Source of the DNA: Serratia marcescens
GTDB lineage: Bacteria > Pseudomonadota > Gammaproteobacteria > Enterobacterales > Enterobacteriaceae
Direction of reading: 5' to 3'
DNA length: 64,000 bases
NCBI RefSeq assembly: GCF_001902635.1
Contig: NZ_MJAO01000001.1
Span: 124,001-188,000, forward strand
Shown: in pieces, positions 37,362 to 49,596 of the stretch
How positions within the stretch are numbered: position 1 is the stretch's first letter
Layout of the letters: each line of letters starts with the position of its first letter
The notes under the pieces: model-generated
What the model was told of the DNA's origin: nothing
What the model saw: the letters and a program-made list of their open reading frames with translations, nothing else
Databases searched by the model: none
Program-made: the position numbers and the translations under genes

Positions 37362-38762
37362 ATGAGCGTAGTGCCTGTAGTCGACGTACTGCAAGGTCGT
37401 GCTGCGGTTGACAGTGAAGTCACCGTACGCGGCTGGGTACGTACCCGGAGAGATTCAAAAGCTGGTATCTCCTTCCTGGCCGTCTATGACGGTTCCTGCT
37501 TTGATCCGTTACAGGCCGTCGTTAATAATTCTCTGCCGAATTATCAGGATGAAGTGCTGCACCTGACCACCGGCTGTTCGATTGAAGTCACCGGCAAGGT
37601 TGTCGCTTCGCCGGGCGAAGGCCAGAGCTTCGAACTGCAGGCCACCGCCATCAAAGTGGTCGGCTGGGTCGACGATCCGGACACATACCCGATGGCGGCC
37701 AAACGCCACAGCATCGAATACCTGCGTGAAGTGGCCCACCTGCGTCCGCGTACCAACCTGATCGGCGCCGTGGCGCGCGTGCGTCATACTCTGGCACAGG
37801 CGATCCATCGCTTCTTCCATGAAAACGGTTATTTCTGGGTGTCCACCCCGCTGATCACCGCCTCCGATACCGAAGGTGCCGGCGAGATGTTCCGCGTGTC
37901 CACACTGGATCTGGAAAACCTGCCGCGCACCGACAAAGGCGCCGTCGATTTCAGCCAGGACTTCTTCGGTAAGGAAGCCTTCCTCACCGTTTCCGGCCAG
38001 CTGAACGGCGAAACCTACGCCTGCGCGCTGTCGAAGGTTTACACCTTCGGCCCAACCTTCCGCGCCGAAAACTCCAACACCAGCCGCCACCTGGCGGAAT
38101 TCTGGATGATCGAACCGGAAGTAGCCTTCGCTACGCTGGATGACGTCGCCGGCCTGGCCGAAAGCATGCTGAAGTATGTGTTCCAGGCGGTGCTGGATGA
38201 ACGTGCCGATGACCTGAAATTCTTCGCCGAGCGTGTGGATAAAGACGCCATCGCTCGCCTGGAACGTTTCGTCTCCTCCGATTTCGCCCAGGTGGACTAC
38301 ACCGACGCCATTGAGATCCTGTTGGCCTCCGGCCAAACCTTCGAAAACCCGGTTTCCTGGGGCATCGATCTCTCCTCCGAGCATGAGCGTTATTTGGCGG
38401 AGAAACACTTCCAGGCGCCGGTGGTGGTGAAAAACTACCCGAAAGACATCAAAGCCTTCTATATGCGCATGAACGAAGACGGCAAAACCGTCGCGGCCAT
38501 GGACGTGTTGGCGCCGGGCATCGGCGAAATCATCGGCGGCTCGCAGCGTGAAGAGCGCCTCGACGTGCTCGACCAGCGCCTGGAAGAGATGGGTCTGAAT
38601 AAAGAAGACTACTGGTGGTACCGTGACCTGCGTCGCTACGGCACCGTGCCGCATTCCGGTTTCGGCCTGGGCTTTGAACGTTTAATCGCCTATGTCACCG
38701 GCGTGCAAAACGTGCGCGATGTGATCCCATTCCCACGCACGCCACGTAACGCAAGCTTCTAA
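37362..38762 (+). CDS. asnS: Asparaginyl-tRNA synthetase
   Basis: A 466-residue class IIb synthetase. An N-terminal OB-fold anticodon-binding domain (about residues 15-105; [18 protein letters not shown]) is followed by the catalytic domain with motif 2 ([25 protein letters not shown]) and motif 3 ([15 protein letters not shown]). It charges tRNA-Asn in the cytosol. Neighbours pncB and ompF are as in E. coli. AGAGAG precedes the ATG. Confidence 0.98.
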   Translation: MSVVPVVDVLQGRAAVDSEVTVRGWVRTRRDSKAGISFLAVYDGSCFDPLQAVVNNSLPNYQDEVLHLTTGCSIEVTGKVVASPGEGQSFELQATAIKVVGWVDDPDTYPMAAKRHSIEYLREVAHLRPRTNLIGAVARVRHTLAQAIHRFFHENGYFWVSTPLITASDTEGAGEMFRVSTLDLENLPRTDKGAVDFSQDFFGKEAFLTVSGQLNGETYACALSKVYTFGPTFRAENSNTSRHLAEFWMIEPEVAFATLDDVAGLAESMLKYVFQAVLDERADDLKFFAERVDKDAIARLERFVSSDFAQVDYTDAIEILLASGQTFENPVSWGIDLSSEHERYLAEKHFQAPVVVKNYPKDIKAFYMRMNEDGKTVAAMDVLAPGIGEIIGGSQREERLDVLDQRLEEMGLNKEDYWWYRDLRRYGTVPHSGFGLGFERLIAYVTGVQNVRDVIPFPRTPRNASF

Positions 38763-38804
38763 TTCACACGATCAATCATTTTTTAAACGATTTCGTTACA
38801 AAAC

Positions 38805-38837
38805 AAAGGCCAGCATCGCTGGCCTTTCGCATTTTTT
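38805..38837 (+). terminator. asnS terminator
   Basis: AAAGGCCAGC / GCTGGCCTTT is a perfect 10-bp stem with a 3-nt loop, followed by CGCATTTTTT. Confidence 0.85.
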
Positions 38838-38867
38838 AATATTGACGCCCGTCACAAAGTTCCCTAA

Positions 38868-38940
38868 AAATTACATTCAGTTACAAATACTTTCTTTTTG
38901 CAACCTCATTAGGACATTGGTATCATTTTCGTCCTAGATT
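38868..38940 (+). promoter_or_regulatory. ompF promoter with OmpR-type sites
   Basis: Two adjacent tracts, TTACATTCAGTTACAAAT (38871-38888) and CTTTCTTTTTGCAACC (38890-38905), closely resemble the E. coli ompF F1 and F2 OmpR sites. A -10 TAGATT lies at 38935-38940, with a weak -35 (GACATT) 17 bp upstream. Confidence 0.7.
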
Positions 38941-38947
38941 AACCCGC

Positions 38948-39065
38948 CTGTGAATGGAACACTGCGTTCAGACACAGGACGACACCAATCTATCAACAAT
39001 AGTTCCCAAAGAATTATTGGCGGCAGTGGCAAAGGTGTCCGAATAACACCAATGAGGGTAATATA
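38948..39065 (+). promoter_or_regulatory. ompF leader with MicF-type pairing region
   Basis: The leader contains GACACC, CAATAGTTCC, GGCAGTGGCAAAGGTGTC and CCAATGAGGGTAAT in the same order as the E. coli ompF leader, whose last part is the MicF sRNA target. MicF control is inferred from this similarity. Confidence 0.6.
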
Positions 39066-40175
39066 ATGATGAAGCGCAATATTCTTGCAGTGGTAATCCC
39101 GGCTCTGTTGGCTGCTGGTGCGGCAAACGCAGCTGAAATCTACAACAAAGACGGCAACAAGCTGGATCTGTACGGTAAAGTTGACGGCCTGCACTACTTC
39201 TCCAAAGACAAAGGTAATGACGGCGATCAGACCTATGTTCGTTTTGGCTTCAAAGGTGAAACCCAAATTACAGACCAACTGACCGGTTACGGCCAGTGGG
39301 AATACAACGTTCAGGCTAACCACTCCGAATCTCAGGGCACCGAAGGCACTAAAACCCGCCTGGGCTTCGCTGGCCTGAAATTCGCTGACTACGGCTCCTT
39401 CGACTACGGTCGTAACTACGGCGTACTGTACGACGTGGAAGGCTGGACCGATATGCTGCCAGAGTTCGGTGGCGATACCTACACCAACTCCGACAACTTC
39501 ATGACCGGCCGTACCAACGGCGTTGCAACCTACCGCAACAACAACTTCTTCGGTCTGGTTGACGGCCTGAACTTCGCTCTGCAATACCAGGGCAAAAACC
39601 AGAACGATAAGCGCGCGCTGAAAAAACAGAACGGCGACGGCTTCGGTATCTCCTCTACTTATGACATCGGCGAAGGCGTAAGCGTCGGTGCGGCATACGC
39701 ATCCTCCAGCCGTACCGATGACCAGAAAGACGACTCTACCGCTACGGGCAAAAAAGCTGACGCATGGACCGTGGGCGCGAAATACGACGCCAACAACGTC
39801 TACCTGGCGGCGATGTATGCAGAAACTCGCAACATGACCCCATACGGCGAGTCTGACTTCACCATTGCTAACAAAACTCAGAACTTCGAAGTGACCGCTC
39901 AGTACCAGTTCGACTTCGGTCTGCGTCCAGAAGTGTCTTACCTGCAGTCTAAAGGTAAGGATCTGGCTGGCCGTACCGCACACGGTGCTAACTTCGGTGG
40001 CGGCGACGCTGACCTGGTTAAATATGTTTCTGTTGGTACCACTTACTACTTCAACAAAAACATGTCCACCTACGTTGATTACAAAATCAACCTGCTGGAT
40101 AAAAACGCGTTCACCGAAGCTAACGGCATCGCTACCGATAACGTCGTCGGCGTTGGCCTGGTGTACCAGTTCTAA
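39066..40175 (+). CDS. ompF: Porin OmpF
   Basis: A 369-residue classical trimeric porin: 22-23-residue signal peptide (cleaved after ANA), mature start [19 protein letters not shown], the L3 constriction-loop motif LPEFGGDTY and a terminal Phe (LVYQF) needed for BAM recognition. Position between asnS and aspC identifies it as ompF, although the sequence is also similar to OmpC. Codon use shows strong high-expression bias. GAGGGTAAT precedes the tandem ATG. Confidence 0.93.
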   Translation: MMKRNILAVVIPALLAAGAANAAEIYNKDGNKLDLYGKVDGLHYFSKDKGNDGDQTYVRFGFKGETQITDQLTGYGQWEYNVQANHSESQGTEGTKTRLGFAGLKFADYGSFDYGRNYGVLYDVEGWTDMLPEFGGDTYTNSDNFMTGRTNGVATYRNNNFFGLVDGLNFALQYQGKNQNDKRALKKQNGDGFGISSTYDIGEGVSVGAAYASSSRTDDQKDDSTATGKKADAWTVGAKYDANNVYLAAMYAETRNMTPYGESDFTIANKTQNFEVTAQYQFDFGLRPEVSYLQSKGKDLAGRTAHGANFGGGDADLVKYVSVGTTYYFNKNMSTYVDYKINLLDKNAFTEANGIATDNVVGVGLVYQF

Positions 40176-40216
40176 GTTGTCTCGCTTAACGGCGGTTTAC
40201 CGTCGGCTAAGTTAAA

Positions 40217-40245
40217 AAAACAGGGCTTCGGCCCTGTTTTTGTTT
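40217..40245 (+). terminator. ompF terminator
   Basis: AAAACAGGGC ttcg GCCCTGTTTT is a 10-bp stem closed by a UUCG tetraloop and followed by TGTTT. Confidence 0.95.
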
Positions 40246-40420
40246 GTGTCAGCCGGTAATTTTTTATCCTGCCAATTTCCCCTTCCCCATCATTTTTTCT
40301 GTTGAACTCGCCCCCTTCACAAGATCGCGGTGTTTTTATCGCAAACGGTTGGCAAAGCCGATAACTGGCGCTACCCTGATGCTTCTGTCTGCTTAACTCC
40401 GAGATTTGGAAGCACCTGAC

Positions 40421-41611
40421 ATGTTTGAAAAAATCACCGCCGCACCCGCCGACCCGATCCTGGGCCTGACCGACATTTTCCGCGCCGACGCCCGCCCGAA
40501 TAAAATCAACTTAGGGATTGGCGTTTATAAAGACGAAACCGGTAAAACGCCGGTGCTGACCAGCGTAAAAAAAGCTGAACAGTATCTGCTGGAAAATGAG
40601 ACCACCAAAAACTATCTCGGCATTGAGGGCATCCCGGCGTTCGCCAGCTGCACGCAAGAGCTGCTGTTCGGTAAAGAGAGCCCGATCGTCGCCGATCGGC
40701 GCGCACGCACCGCACAGACGCCAGGCGGCACCGGCGGCCTGCGCGTGGCGGCAGACTTTATCGCCAACCAGACCAGCGCCAAACGCATCTGGATCAGCAA
40801 CCCAAGCTGGCCCAACCACAAGAACGTCTTTGGTGCCGTTGGTCTGGAAGTGCTGGAGTACGCCTACTATGACGCCGCCAACCACGCGTTGGATTTCGAC
40901 GGCCTGCTGAACAGCCTGAAACAGGCACAGGCCGGCGATGTGGTGCTGTTCCACGGCTGCTGCCATAACCCGACCGGTATCGATCCAACGGCGGAACAGT
41001 GGGCACAGCTGGCCGAACTTTCCGTCGCCAATGGCTGGTTGCCGCTGTTCGACTTCGCGTATCAGGGCTTCGCCAACGGTCTGGAAGAGGATGCGCAGGG
41101 CCTGCGTATTTTCGCCGCCAAACATAAAGAACTGATCGTCGCCAGTTCCTACTCGAAAAACTTCGGTCTGTACAATGAACGCGTCGGCGCTTGCACTATT
41201 GTGGCCGCCGATGCCGAAACCGCCGATCGCGCCTTCAGCCAGGTGAAAGCGGCGATTCGCGCCAACTATTCCAACCCGCCATCGCACGGTGCCGCCGTGG
41301 TCGCCACCATTTTGGGCAACGACGCCCTGCGCGCGATGTGGGAGCAAGAGCTGACCGACATGCGCCAGCGCATTCACCGCATGCGTCAGCTGTTCGTGAA
41401 TACCCTGCAGGAGAAAGGCGCGCAGCAAGACTTCAGCTTTATCATCCAGCAGAACGGCATGTTCTCGTTCAGCGGCCTGACCAAAGAACAGGTGCTGCGC
41501 CTGCGCGAAGAGTTCGGCGTCTACGCCGTGAACTCGGGCCGGGTGAACGTGGCCGGTATGACGCCGGACAACATGGCACCGCTGTGTGAAGCCATCGTCG
41601 CCGTGCTCTGA
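40421..41611 (+). CDS. aspC: Aspartate aminotransferase
   Basis: A 396-residue PLP enzyme of fold type I that interconverts aspartate/2-oxoglutarate and oxaloacetate/glutamate. The Schiff-base Lys246 lies in [15 protein letters not shown]. Other PLP contacts are NPTG (about 183-186), the DFAYQGF segment (about 211-217) and SGRVNVAG near the C terminus. The start at 40421 gives the same numbering as the E. coli enzyme. Confidence 0.97.
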   Translation: MFEKITAAPADPILGLTDIFRADARPNKINLGIGVYKDETGKTPVLTSVKKAEQYLLENETTKNYLGIEGIPAFASCTQELLFGKESPIVADRRARTAQTPGGTGGLRVAADFIANQTSAKRIWISNPSWPNHKNVFGAVGLEVLEYAYYDAANHALDFDGLLNSLKQAQAGDVVLFHGCCHNPTGIDPTAEQWAQLAELSVANGWLPLFDFAYQGFANGLEEDAQGLRIFAAKHKELIVASSYSKNFGLYNERVGACTIVAADAETADRAFSQVKAAIRANYSNPPSHGAAVVATILGNDALRAMWEQELTDMRQRIHRMRQLFVNTLQEKGAQQDFSFIIQQNGMFSFSGLTKEQVLRLREEFGVYAVNSGRVNVAGMTPDNMAPLCEAIVAVL

Positions 41612-41636
41612 GAATAACGACGCGGATCGTAAAGAA

Positions 41637-41659
41637 AAGGGGCGCTCGATGCGCCCCTT
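41637..41659. terminator. Bidirectional terminator between aspC and ycbL
   Basis: AAGGGGCGC tcgat GCGCCCCTT is a perfect 9-bp stem. On the minus strand it is followed by TTCTTTACG and on the plus strand by GATTATTTC. Confidence 0.85.
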
Positions 41660-41684
41660 GATTATTTCTGCCGGGAAATAATCG

Positions 41685-42332
41685 TTACCACACCGCCGGC
41701 TCTTCGCGCAGGAACGGATTGGTCTGGCGCTCGTGGCCGAAGGTCGACATCGGGCCATGGCCGGGGATAAAGCGCATATCGTCGCCCAACGGCAGCAGCT
41801 TGGTGCGAATAGAGGCAATCAGCGCCTGATGGTCACCGCGCGGGAAGTCGCTGCGCCCCACGCCGCCGTTAAACAGCACGTCACCCACCAGCGCCAAACG
41901 CGCCTGCTCATTGATAAAGACGATGTGGCCCGGCGTATGGCCAGGGCAATGCAGCACCTTGAGCGTCATCTCGCCCACCAGCATCTCATCGCCTTCCGAC
42001 AGCCAACGGGTTGGTGTCAGCGGCGCGCACTCTTGCAGCCCGAACATCCGGCTCTGCGCCGGCAGGCCGTCCAGCCAAAAGGCATCTTCTTTATCCGGGC
42101 CATAGATCGGCACCTGATAATGTTCCGCCAGCTCCGCCGCCGCGCCGACGTGATCCAAATGGCCGTGCGTCAGCAAGATCTGGGTAATCGTCACGCCCTG
42201 CTGCGCCACTTCCGCTTTGATTTTTTCCGCTTCGCCGCCGGGATCGACCAACGCCGCCTGCTGAGTGTTTTCACACCAGATCAGACTGCAATTCTGGCTA
42301 AAGGCGGTAACGGGAATAAGATGGTATTTCAT
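41685..42332 (-). CDS. ycbL: Metallo-beta-lactamase-fold hydrolase YcbL (type II glyoxalase-like)
   Basis: A 215-residue protein with the metal-binding motif THGHLDHVG (about residues 57-65), His in HCPGHTPGH, Asp in VGDVLF and His in PGHGP. YcbL/GloC homologues hydrolyse S-lactoylglutathione weakly in detoxification of methylglyoxal; mgsA is also in this window but far away. The start at 42332 ([11 protein letters not shown]) is set by homology. It follows ycbK on the minus strand with a hairpin between. Confidence 0.93.
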   Translation of the reverse strand: MKYHLIPVTAFSQNCSLIWCENTQQAALVDPGGEAEKIKAEVAQQGVTITQILLTHGHLDHVGAAAELAEHYQVPIYGPDKEDAFWLDGLPAQSRMFGLQECAPLTPTRWLSEGDEMLVGEMTLKVLHCPGHTPGHIVFINEQARLALVGDVLFNGGVGRSDFPRGDHQALIASIRTKLLPLGDDMRFIPGHGPMSTFGHERQTNPFLREEPAVW

Positions 42333-42346
42333 AAGGCTCCAACGAC

Positions 42347-42379
42347 AATAACGCCGCTTCCGCAAGGCGCGGCGTTATT
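42347..42379 (-). terminator. Hairpin between ycbK and ycbL
   Basis: AATAACGCCGC / GCGGCGTTATT is a perfect 11-bp stem with an 11-nt loop, in the gap between ycbK and ycbL. Only a short T-rich base is present. Confidence 0.6.
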
Positions 42380-42397
42380 CACTGATGGGCACAGCGA

Positions 42398-42946
42398 TTA
42401 CCAGGTCCGCACCGGACCGGTATCGATGTGTACGAAGTTGCTACGTGGGTAATATCCTACACCACCGGCGCGCATTTTTAACGCCGCTTTGCGGATATTG
42501 CTTAGTTGGATGCCTTCGATATGGAAATCCATCGCCTGGCCTTTGGTATGGTAGCTGTGCTTGGCGACGCCGCGGCTGCGGGCGCGCAGCTCGTTATTGG
42601 TGTCCACCGAGCGGTAGCCGGAGACCAGCTGCACCGGTTTGCTGGTGCCCAGCAGCCCCTGCAGGCGATAGAGGTGATCAAACAAACGGGGATCGATCGA
42701 TTTAACCTTATTGGCGCGATAATCGCGGAACAGATGATTTAGCCGCACCAGTTCGTCTTTATTGTAACCTTTGCCGTCAAAGAACTCGGCTTTAATGGAT
42801 TCACCAGTATGTAGGTTATTCAGCACTAAAATACGCGGTCGAGCGGTGGAAAGGCTGGCAAACGCTTGCCCTGGCAGCAGCGCAATGCCCATAGCTGCGC
42901 CACCTAGCGCCAGCCATTTACGGCGGTGATGATCAATTTTGTCCAT
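42398..42946 (-). CDS. mepK: Murein endopeptidase YcbK/MepK (DUF882)
   Basis: A 182-residue periplasmic protein with a Tat-type signal (RRKWLALGG, residues 8-16; cleavage near AFA). The M15-like fold shows VQLVSGYRS, SYHTKGQAMDFHI and GVGYYPRSNFVHIDTGP, whose two His and Asp are the zinc ligands. E. coli MepK cleaves mDAP-mDAP crosslinks, the bonds formed by L,D-transpeptidases such as the adjacent ldtD product, so the two genes form a functional pair. Confidence 0.93.
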   Translation of the reverse strand: MDKIDHHRRKWLALGGAAMGIALLPGQAFASLSTARPRILVLNNLHTGESIKAEFFDGKGYNKDELVRLNHLFRDYRANKVKSIDPRLFDHLYRLQGLLGTSKPVQLVSGYRSVDTNNELRARSRGVAKHSYHTKGQAMDFHIEGIQLSNIRKAALKMRAGGVGYYPRSNFVHIDTGPVRTW

Positions 42947-43055
42947 GACTCTGTTAAACCCGGCAAGAATGTCAAAATAAATGCACAAAGCAGCGCACTG
43001 TCCGAACCATAACCGCCCACGTATGCTGAGTCAACCCGCGATACGCCTGGGTTTA

Positions 43056-43079
43056 CGGGCCCCTTCCCACAGGGGCCCG
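43056..43079 (-). terminator. Hairpin after ldtD
   Basis: CGGGCCCC / GGGGCCCG is a perfect 8-bp stem with an 8-nt loop, 48 bp after the ldtD stop, without a clear U-tract. Confidence 0.5.
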
Positions 43080-43126
43080 CGCTATAGCCAATCATTCTGA
43101 CCGTTATTTATTTATAATTACTGCAT

Positions 43127-44926
43127 TTACTGCATTAATTTTTTGGCCTGAGCCAAAATTTGTGCGCCCGATCTCGCCGTATTATCATAATTGTAAATAT
43201 CTGTACGGAATTGCGGTTGGCCGTCATCCGAGACCCAGGCGGTCAGATAATACAGTTTTACGGGAATACGCTGGCGAATATTCACATAAGTGGTATTCCC
43301 CTCTTTCAGCGTGGAGGAAACGCGGCTGTTGTTCCAGCCGGCATCCTGCAGCAGCATATTCGCCAAATCAGAGGCCTTGTTCACCCGCACGCAGCCGGAG
43401 CTGAGCGCGCGAATGTCTTTCTGGAACAGACTGTGGTTCGGCGTATCGTGCAGATAGATGGCCTCGGAGCTCGGCATATTGAACTTGAAGCGCCCCAATG
43501 AGTTGGTCGCCCCCGGCGCCTGACGCACGCGATACGGGAAGTTGCGCGCAGAGACCATGCTCCAGTCAATCATCGCCGGGTTGATGACCTCAGCGTCGTT
43601 GCTCCAGCCCGACAGCACGGTATAGCCATGTTTCTGGAAATAGTTACCGTCGCGCATCGCCTTCGGCACGATATCCTCACGCACCAACGTGGTCGGCACG
43701 TTCCACGGCGGGTTGACCACCACATTGTTCAACGCGCTGTTCATCAGCGGCGTCTTGCGGCTCGGCCGCCCAACGATGACGCGGGACGAGAGCACTTCGT
43801 TGCCGTTCTGGTAGTAAGTCAGAGAATAGTTAGGAATGTTGACCATGATGCCGGTGCTGACGTGCCCCGGCAAAATCCGCAGGCGCTGGATATTCAACGC
43901 CAGCAGCGCGGCGCGCGTTTTCGGTGAGACATTGAGCCACTCACGGGTGCGCACGCCGATCACGCCATCCGCCGTCAGGCCCTGCCATTTCTGGAAGCGC
44001 TTGACGCCTTCCGCCAGCTCGTTGGTATAGAGGTTATCGCTTACCACACTGCCGGCCTGCGGTGGCGTCTGCTCAGCGGTCAATGCCGTCGCCGACGGAC
44101 TGGCCGTTACGTGACTTTTTTCTTCGTCCACCGTCAACCCGCCGTCGTCGGGCTCATTGCTCTTCGCCGAAACCACCGCAGGTTCCGGCTCCGCTGCCGG
44201 CGCCGAGGCGGCCAGCATGCCGGTGCGCGTCAGGATCTCGCGCAGCGCCGGGATATCATTGCTCATTTGCCCCGGGCGCAGGCTCGGGCCGCTGCCCACC
44301 TGCGGCCAGGGGCGATTGTCCGCCAGCATGTCGCGCAGCGCCTGATGCATCTTGGCATATTGCGGATGCTGCGGCGCGAGCGAATTCACGTAGCTCAGGG
44401 TGCGCGCCTGACGCACCGCAAGCTGCCATTGGTTGATCACCGCAGTGGGCGGCAAGCCAAGCTTGTAAGGAATATTGCTGTACAGCCAGTTGTTGCCGTT
44501 GGCACCGATGGCGGACACAAACTGCAAGTAGCCCAACATCGCGTCGGACAACACCACATCGCGCCCCACGTCACTGAGCGCCGGATTGGTCAACATTTTC
44601 ACCCATTGGGTGAACTGCGGCTGCACGCCAGACATCGCCAGCTCGGCCAGCTGCTGTTGAAACTGCTGTACGGCTTCGCGATCCTGCCACATCGGCTGCA
44701 TACGGTTCGCCGCATACAGCGGTGCCAGCGTTGCAAGGTAGTGCAAATCCATGCCGCGCGGCAACGCGGCCAGCAGTTCAGAACGGCTTTGCGCAACGGA
44801 CATGCCTGCTGACGCCACCGGAAACGCCGTCACGGTGGCCGATGCGGAAAACGATGACATAAGACTACAAGCGATCGCGCTACCCAGCGCCAAACGCCGT
44901 AGCGAGTTTCCCTTTTTAAGCAACAT
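43127..44926 (-). CDS. ldtD: L,D-transpeptidase LdtD (YcbB)
   Basis: A 599-residue periplasmic enzyme with a signal peptide (about residues 1-30), a scaffold domain (about 35-210), a peptidoglycan-binding-1 insert (about 300-340, [24 protein letters not shown]) and a YkuD catalytic domain (about 355-530) with HDTPNHSLF and catalytic Cys512 in ALSSGCVRV. It forms 3-3 mDAP crosslinks, and in E. coli it gives beta-lactam bypass and repairs envelope damage. The low-complexity region at about 240-295 is a Ser/Glu/Ala-rich linker. Confidence 0.95.
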   Translation of the reverse strand: MLLKKGNSLRRLALGSAIACSLMSSFSASATVTAFPVASAGMSVAQSRSELLAALPRGMDLHYLATLAPLYAANRMQPMWQDREAVQQFQQQLAELAMSGVQPQFTQWVKMLTNPALSDVGRDVVLSDAMLGYLQFVSAIGANGNNWLYSNIPYKLGLPPTAVINQWQLAVRQARTLSYVNSLAPQHPQYAKMHQALRDMLADNRPWPQVGSGPSLRPGQMSNDIPALREILTRTGMLAASAPAAEPEPAVVSAKSNEPDDGGLTVDEEKSHVTASPSATALTAEQTPPQAGSVVSDNLYTNELAEGVKRFQKWQGLTADGVIGVRTREWLNVSPKTRAALLALNIQRLRILPGHVSTGIMVNIPNYSLTYYQNGNEVLSSRVIVGRPSRKTPLMNSALNNVVVNPPWNVPTTLVREDIVPKAMRDGNYFQKHGYTVLSGWSNDAEVINPAMIDWSMVSARNFPYRVRQAPGATNSLGRFKFNMPSSEAIYLHDTPNHSLFQKDIRALSSGCVRVNKASDLANMLLQDAGWNNSRVSSTLKEGNTTYVNIRQRIPVKLYYLTAWVSDDGQPQFRTDIYNYDNTARSGAQILAQAKKLMQ

Positions 44927-45091
44927 CCCTTGCCCCCTGTATGCTCACAAAAAAAACGTCAAAAAACTGCTTATAGTTTCAGTATACAAACAGAAAGGCC
45001 GTTTCGCCCTGCGGGCGTCGAATAACTGTTTATGTGATTAAACTAACCGCTTTTCAACGGATAAAAAAGCAGGACTATCATCCACGCGCAC

Positions 45092-45122
45092 AAAAAAATA
45101 GCCACCCTGCGGCGGCTATTTT
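45092..45122 (-). terminator. mukB terminator
   Basis: AAAATAGCC / GGCTATTTT, a perfect 9-bp stem, is followed on the minus strand by a T-run continuing the stem (complement of A7 at 45092-45098). Confidence 0.88.
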
Positions 45123-45147
45123 CGGATTTTTAGGGCGTTTTTCTGCG

Positions 45148-48100
45148 TTACGACGCCTCTACCTGTGCGGCGCCCAGCGCCGGCGGCTCGCCGGCGAAAC
45201 CGCGCAACCCCACCACATGCACATGCTCGTGGTTCTGGAACACCTTGCGCACCAGTTTATAGGTGGTGCCTTTCTCCGGGCTGATGTTCTCCGGCGCAGC
45301 GATGATCAGCTGCATCTCCAAACGGTCGCACAGTTCGAACAGCGTGGCGATCGACTTGGCATCCAGACGCGCCGCTTCATCGAGGAACAGCAGGCGGCAT
45401 GGCGAGATGTCTTTACCGCGCAGGCGACGGGACTCTTCTTCCCAACTCTGCACCACCATCACCAGGATCGACATCCCGGTACCAATGGCTTCACCGGTGG
45501 ACAACGCGCCGCTTTCCGCACGCAGCCAACCGTCGGAACCACGGAACACTTCCACCTCCATCTCCAGGTAGTTGCGGTAGTCCAGCAACTCCTCGCCGAT
45601 GGTCTGCGGCGTGCGCTGCCCCATGTCGATCTGCGGATTCAGGCGCTGATACAGCTTGGCCAACGCTTCGGAGAAGGTCAGGCGGTTGCTGTTGAACAGA
45701 TCCTGGTGCTGTTCCTGCTGCTCAGAGAGTACGTCCAGCAGGGTGGCGTGCGCTTCACGCACGTTAACGTTCAGGCGCACGCTCTTCACCTGACCGAAGG
45801 CGACGGCCTGCAGCCCCTGGTTCAGCATGCGAATGCGGTTCTGTTCGCGCTGAATGGTTTTGCGAATGATGTTGGCCACGCTTTTCGAACTGATCGCCAG
45901 CTTTTGCTCACGGGCGGTCAGCTCTTCGGTCAGACGGCCCAGCTCGATCTCCATCTGCTCGATGGCCTCGACCGGATCGTCGGTGCGGATAATATCCTGA
46001 CGGATACGCTCACGCAGGTGCTGGTACACCGCGATATAGAACTGGATTTTGCGTTCCGGCCGCTTCGGATCTTCCGACAGGCGCAGCACGTCGCGCAGGT
46101 GTTCGTTGTCCGCGACCGCCAAGCGCAGCGCACCGAGCGCCTTATCCGACATCGAGCGCAGTTCGTCGCCATCCATATACGCCAGCTCGCGGCGATGCAG
46201 GCGGCGCTCCACGCCGTTGTCTTTCACCAGACGCATCACCGCGCACCAGCCCGCCTTGGCAGTCACCACCTGTTCGCGCAGCTGGTGATAATCGCGTTCC
46301 AACTTGCGCAGTTTCTTCTGCAGGCCGTCCATTTCGGCCTCGCAGAAGGTCAGCTGTTTCTCCAGCTGATTGCGGCGAGCGCGGTTGTTGCTCAGCGCCG
46401 CATGCAGTTCGTCGCGGCGCTGACGCGCGCGCGCTTCGGCGTTAGCGTCAGCCTGCACGCCGATGTCCAGCAGTTCCTGGCTCAGCTCTTTCAACATGTC
46501 GCGCTTGGCGTCATACGAGCTTTTCAGCGAGGCCAGCACCTGACTGTACTGGGTGAACTGGGTTTGGTACTGACGCAGCTGTTCACGGGCACGGGCGCGT
46601 TCGGCTTCCGCCTGCTCCAGGCGCTGGCGCAGCTTGTCGTTAAGATCGTTGTTGGCATTCTGCATACCGGCAGAGTCGGTATAGCTGAAGTGCGCGCGGC
46701 GCTGCACCACTTCAGTCAGCGCGAACGCCTGCTGTTTGGCCTGGCGCTGCACGCTTTGTGCCTGCGCGTAGTCCTGCTGCAACTGCTCATGCTGCTGCGG
46801 ATCGCTCTGCAGCACCGACAACAGCGGCTCCAGCTTGGCCAGCGACACGCCGTGCTGCTGAATATGACGCGCGGCATCCTGCGCCTCTTCCAGCTCTTCG
46901 CGGATCTCGTCGACGCGATCCTGCAACGTTTCATCATTCAACAACGACACCAGCGGCATCAGCCGGTTGAGCGCGGAGATGCCCTCTTTGGCCTGATCGT
47001 ACTGCTGACGTTGCTGCTGGTTCTGCGCCTCGTGATTGTTCAGCGCGCGTTCGATCTCGCCACGACGGGCGTTCAGGCCGCGGATCTCCGCTTCCGGGTC
47101 GGCGTCGAACGCCACCGCCAGATGAGTGCCGATAAAGCGGCTGAAGGCCTGGTGCGAACGCTGGGTTTTCTGCACGTCGAACGACAGCGTGGCGTAACGC
47201 TCCGCCAGCGTTTCACGCTCGGCATGCAGCACTTCCAGGCGGTTCTCGCGCGCCGCGCGGCCGAACAACGGCACTTCCGGGTAGCGGGAATAACGCCACT
47301 GGCGATCGGCGATTTTCACCACCACCGCTTTGTCCTGCTCTTCGACGGCGAATACGCTGTCATCGAACGACTGCGGATCCCCTTCGATCAGGTAAAGATC
47401 TTCCGGGCAATCTTCCAGCCCTTCCAGCATCTCGCGCACCAGCGACAGATCAGGCACCACGATGGCGTGGCGCGAAGGGCCGTACAGCGCCGAGAAGTAA
47501 GGTGCATCGTCAATGGTGACGTCATCGTAAATTTCCGACAGCAGCACGCCGCCGAAACGTTCGGCCAGCGTGACCAGCCGTTGATCTTCCGCGCCGCCTG
47601 GCTGGCTGAGACGTTCGATCTGCGCTTCCACTTCCCGCTTGCGTGATGCCACTTCGTCGCGCTCGACGGTGGTTTCACGCTCGCTCTCCAGCAGTTGCTG
47701 CATGTATTCAGTCACCTGCTGGCTGTTTTCCAGCGGCTCGCCGCTCTGATCGCTGAGCTGGCCCAGGGCATCCTGCGCCGCCAGCCACACCGGCGCACGC
47801 GCCGTCAGCTCACGGATGCGCTGCTGGATCTGCTCCAGCTCCTGGCGCATCTCCATGCGGCGTTCGCCGGCTTCGCTGACGTTCTGCGACAGCGCTTCCA
47901 GACGCTCTTCCAGCTCCTGTTGCAGCATGTCGAGATCGTCAGGCTGGTACTCCTGGCCATGACGTTTGCAAAACTCTTGCAGCAGGCGCTCGGCATCCTG
48001 CTGCGAGCGCAGGCGCTGTTCCAGCTCGCTCAGGCGCAGGCGCAGCGGCTGAACGCGCTCGGCGAGGTGTTGCTGCGAAGGCCAATCGCGCAGCAATTCG

Positions 48101-49596
48101 CGCGCGCACTGCCAGGCTTCGCTGCGGCTGACCTGACCGGCGATTTTACCCACCAGCTGATAGGCCTGTTCGAACTGGCCGTGCGCGGCGTCGGCCACGC
48201 TCAGCTTCTGTTCCAATCTCAACAACGCTTCGGTCGCTTCCTGCTCGCGGGCCTGGAAGGTGTCCAGCCAATGCTCGGCGTTGTCGGCGGTCAGATCCGG
48301 CAGTTGGCACAGCGTGCGGGCGCGCTCCAACGCCTGCAGCGCCTGCTGGTACTGAATGGCGCGGGTCTGCTGCACGTCGAGCGCCTGCTGGTAGTCGGCC
48401 AGCTGGCTCTTCAGCTCGTCCACTTCCAGCTCGGCCGCTTCGGCGCGCGCTTCGTTTTCGGCCTGCTGCTCGCTCGCTTCGGCCACCACTTCGTTCTGCT
48501 CTTCCAGACGGTAGGTCAGCTCTTCCAGATCGGCTTCATAGCGTTCGATCTTCTCCTGCTGACGCATCGCCGTCTGCACCAGATTCAGGTGGTCGCTGGC
48601 GGCCTGGTAATCGGTTTCCAGATCGGATTCGGCGCCGCTTTGTTCGCTCAGCTCACGCGCCATTTCCACATGGCGATACTGCTCGGCGGCCAGCTGCTTG
48701 CGGCTACCCAACAGATCGCTGCGCAGCGCCAGCGCACCGTCCAGATGGATGCGGCGTTCGTTGGCGTGGCGCATATAGTCCGCCGCCACATAGGACGTGG
48801 CTTCGGAGATCAGATGTTTGAACAGGTCACGGTCCGACTGGGTGACGCGGATCGCTTCCAGCGTCATGCGGTTTTCGCGCAGCGCCGCTTCCATGTCCTG
48901 GAACGCCTTGCGCACGCCGCTGTTTTCCGGCAGCAGGTAATCACGCAGCGAGCGGGTGATGGCGCTGGAAATACCGCCGTACAGCGACGCTTCGATCAGA
49001 CGGTAGAATTTGCTGCGATCGGCGGACGAACGCAGACGTTTCGGGATCACGCCCAGATCGAACATCAGCGAGTGGTAATCGGTGATGGAGTTGAACTGCT
49101 TGAACTGCACGCCCTCCATCTCTTCCACACGCTCTTTCAACTCCTGCAGCGACAACACGCGCGCCTGGCGCTCGCCCACGGTCTGGGTCAGCAGCTCGGT
49201 CGGATGCACCGCGGTCGGCAGGCCCTGGATGGTGAAAGGTTTGATATCGACCTTGCGATCGCGCCCCGCTACCTGCTGCAGACGCACGCCGACCACCACG
49301 CGCTGGTGGCGCGAGTTGACCACGTCGAGGGTGGAGTAACACACACCGGCGCGCAGTTTGCCGTGCAGGCCTTTGTCGCGCGAGCCGCTGGTGGCGCCCG
49401 CTTCGGTGGTGTTACGGAAGTGCAGCAGCGTCAGGTCGGGGATCAGCGCGGTGACGAAGGCCGCCATGGTGGTGGATTTCCCCGCCCCGTTGCCGCCGGA
49501 CAGCGTGGTCACCAACTCGTCCAAATCAAAGGTGCGGGCGAAGAAGCCGTTCCAGTTAACCAGCGTCAGCGAGCGAAATTTACCGCGTTCAATCAT
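45148..49596 (-). CDS. mukB: Chromosome partition protein MukB
   Basis: A 1482-residue SMC-like condensin. The N-terminal head has Walker [12 protein letters not shown] (about residues 34-44). Two long coiled coils (about 300-650 and 800-1110) flank the hinge (about 660-780), and the C-terminal head carries the signature [14 protein letters not shown] and Walker [14 protein letters not shown]. It compacts DNA with MukE and MukF. Its start overlaps the mukE stop by 4 nt. Dense Gln/Glu/Leu codons explain several long antisense ORFs here. Confidence 0.98.
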   Translation of the reverse strand: MIERGKFRSLTLVNWNGFFARTFDLDELVTTLSGGNGAGKSTTMAAFVTALIPDLTLLHFRNTTEAGATSGSRDKGLHGKLRAGVCYSTLDVVNSRHQRVVVGVRLQQVAGRDRKVDIKPFTIQGLPTAVHPTELLTQTVGERQARVLSLQELKERVEEMEGVQFKQFNSITDYHSLMFDLGVIPKRLRSSADRSKFYRLIEASLYGGISSAITRSLRDYLLPENSGVRKAFQDMEAALRENRMTLEAIRVTQSDRDLFKHLISEATSYVAADYMRHANERRIHLDGALALRSDLLGSRKQLAAEQYRHVEMARELSEQSGAESDLETDYQAASDHLNLVQTAMRQQEKIERYEADLEELTYRLEEQNEVVAEASEQQAENEARAEAAELEVDELKSQLADYQQALDVQQTRAIQYQQALQALERARTLCQLPDLTADNAEHWLDTFQAREQEATEALLRLEQKLSVADAAHGQFEQAYQLVGKIAGQVSRSEAWQCARELLRDWPSQQHLAERVQPLRLRLSELEQRLRSQQDAERLLQEFCKRHGQEYQPDDLDMLQQELEERLEALSQNVSEAGERRMEMRQELEQIQQRIRELTARAPVWLAAQDALGQLSDQSGEPLENSQQVTEYMQQLLESERETTVERDEVASRKREVEAQIERLSQPGGAEDQRLVTLAERFGGVLLSEIYDDVTIDDAPYFSALYGPSRHAIVVPDLSLVREMLEGLEDCPEDLYLIEGDPQSFDDSVFAVEEQDKAVVVKIADRQWRYSRYPEVPLFGRAARENRLEVLHAERETLAERYATLSFDVQKTQRSHQAFSRFIGTHLAVAFDADPEAEIRGLNARRGEIERALNNHEAQNQQQRQQYDQAKEGISALNRLMPLVSLLNDETLQDRVDEIREELEEAQDAARHIQQHGVSLAKLEPLLSVLQSDPQQHEQLQQDYAQAQSVQRQAKQQAFALTEVVQRRAHFSYTDSAGMQNANNDLNDKLRQRLEQAEAERARAREQLRQYQTQFTQYSQVLASLKSSYDAKRDMLKELSQELLDIGVQADANAEARARQRRDELHAALSNNRARRNQLEKQLTFCEAEMDGLQKKLRKLERDYHQLREQVVTAKAGWCAVMRLVKDNGVERRLHRRELAYMDGDELRSMSDKALGALRLAVADNEHLRDVLRLSEDPKRPERKIQFYIAVYQHLRERIRQDIIRTDDPVEAIEQMEIELGRLTEELTAREQKLAISSKSVANIIRKTIQREQNRIRMLNQGLQAVAFGQVKSVRLNVNVREAHATLLDVLSEQQEQHQDLFNSNRLTFSEALAKLYQRLNPQIDMGQRTPQTIGEELLDYRNYLEMEVEVFRGSDGWLRAESGALSTGEAIGTGMSILVMVVQSWEEESRRLRGKDISPCRLLFLDEAARLDAKSIATLFELCDRLEMQLIIAAPENISPEKGTTYKLVRKVFQNHEHVHVVGLRGFAGEPPALGAAQVEAS

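Noticed and set aside
45034-47646. 870-codon plus-strand ORF opposite mukB
   Set aside because: It is antisense to the mukB coding sequence, has Gln/His/Arg-rich low-complexity composition produced by the reverse complement of Leu/Glu/Gln codons, and shows no known domain.
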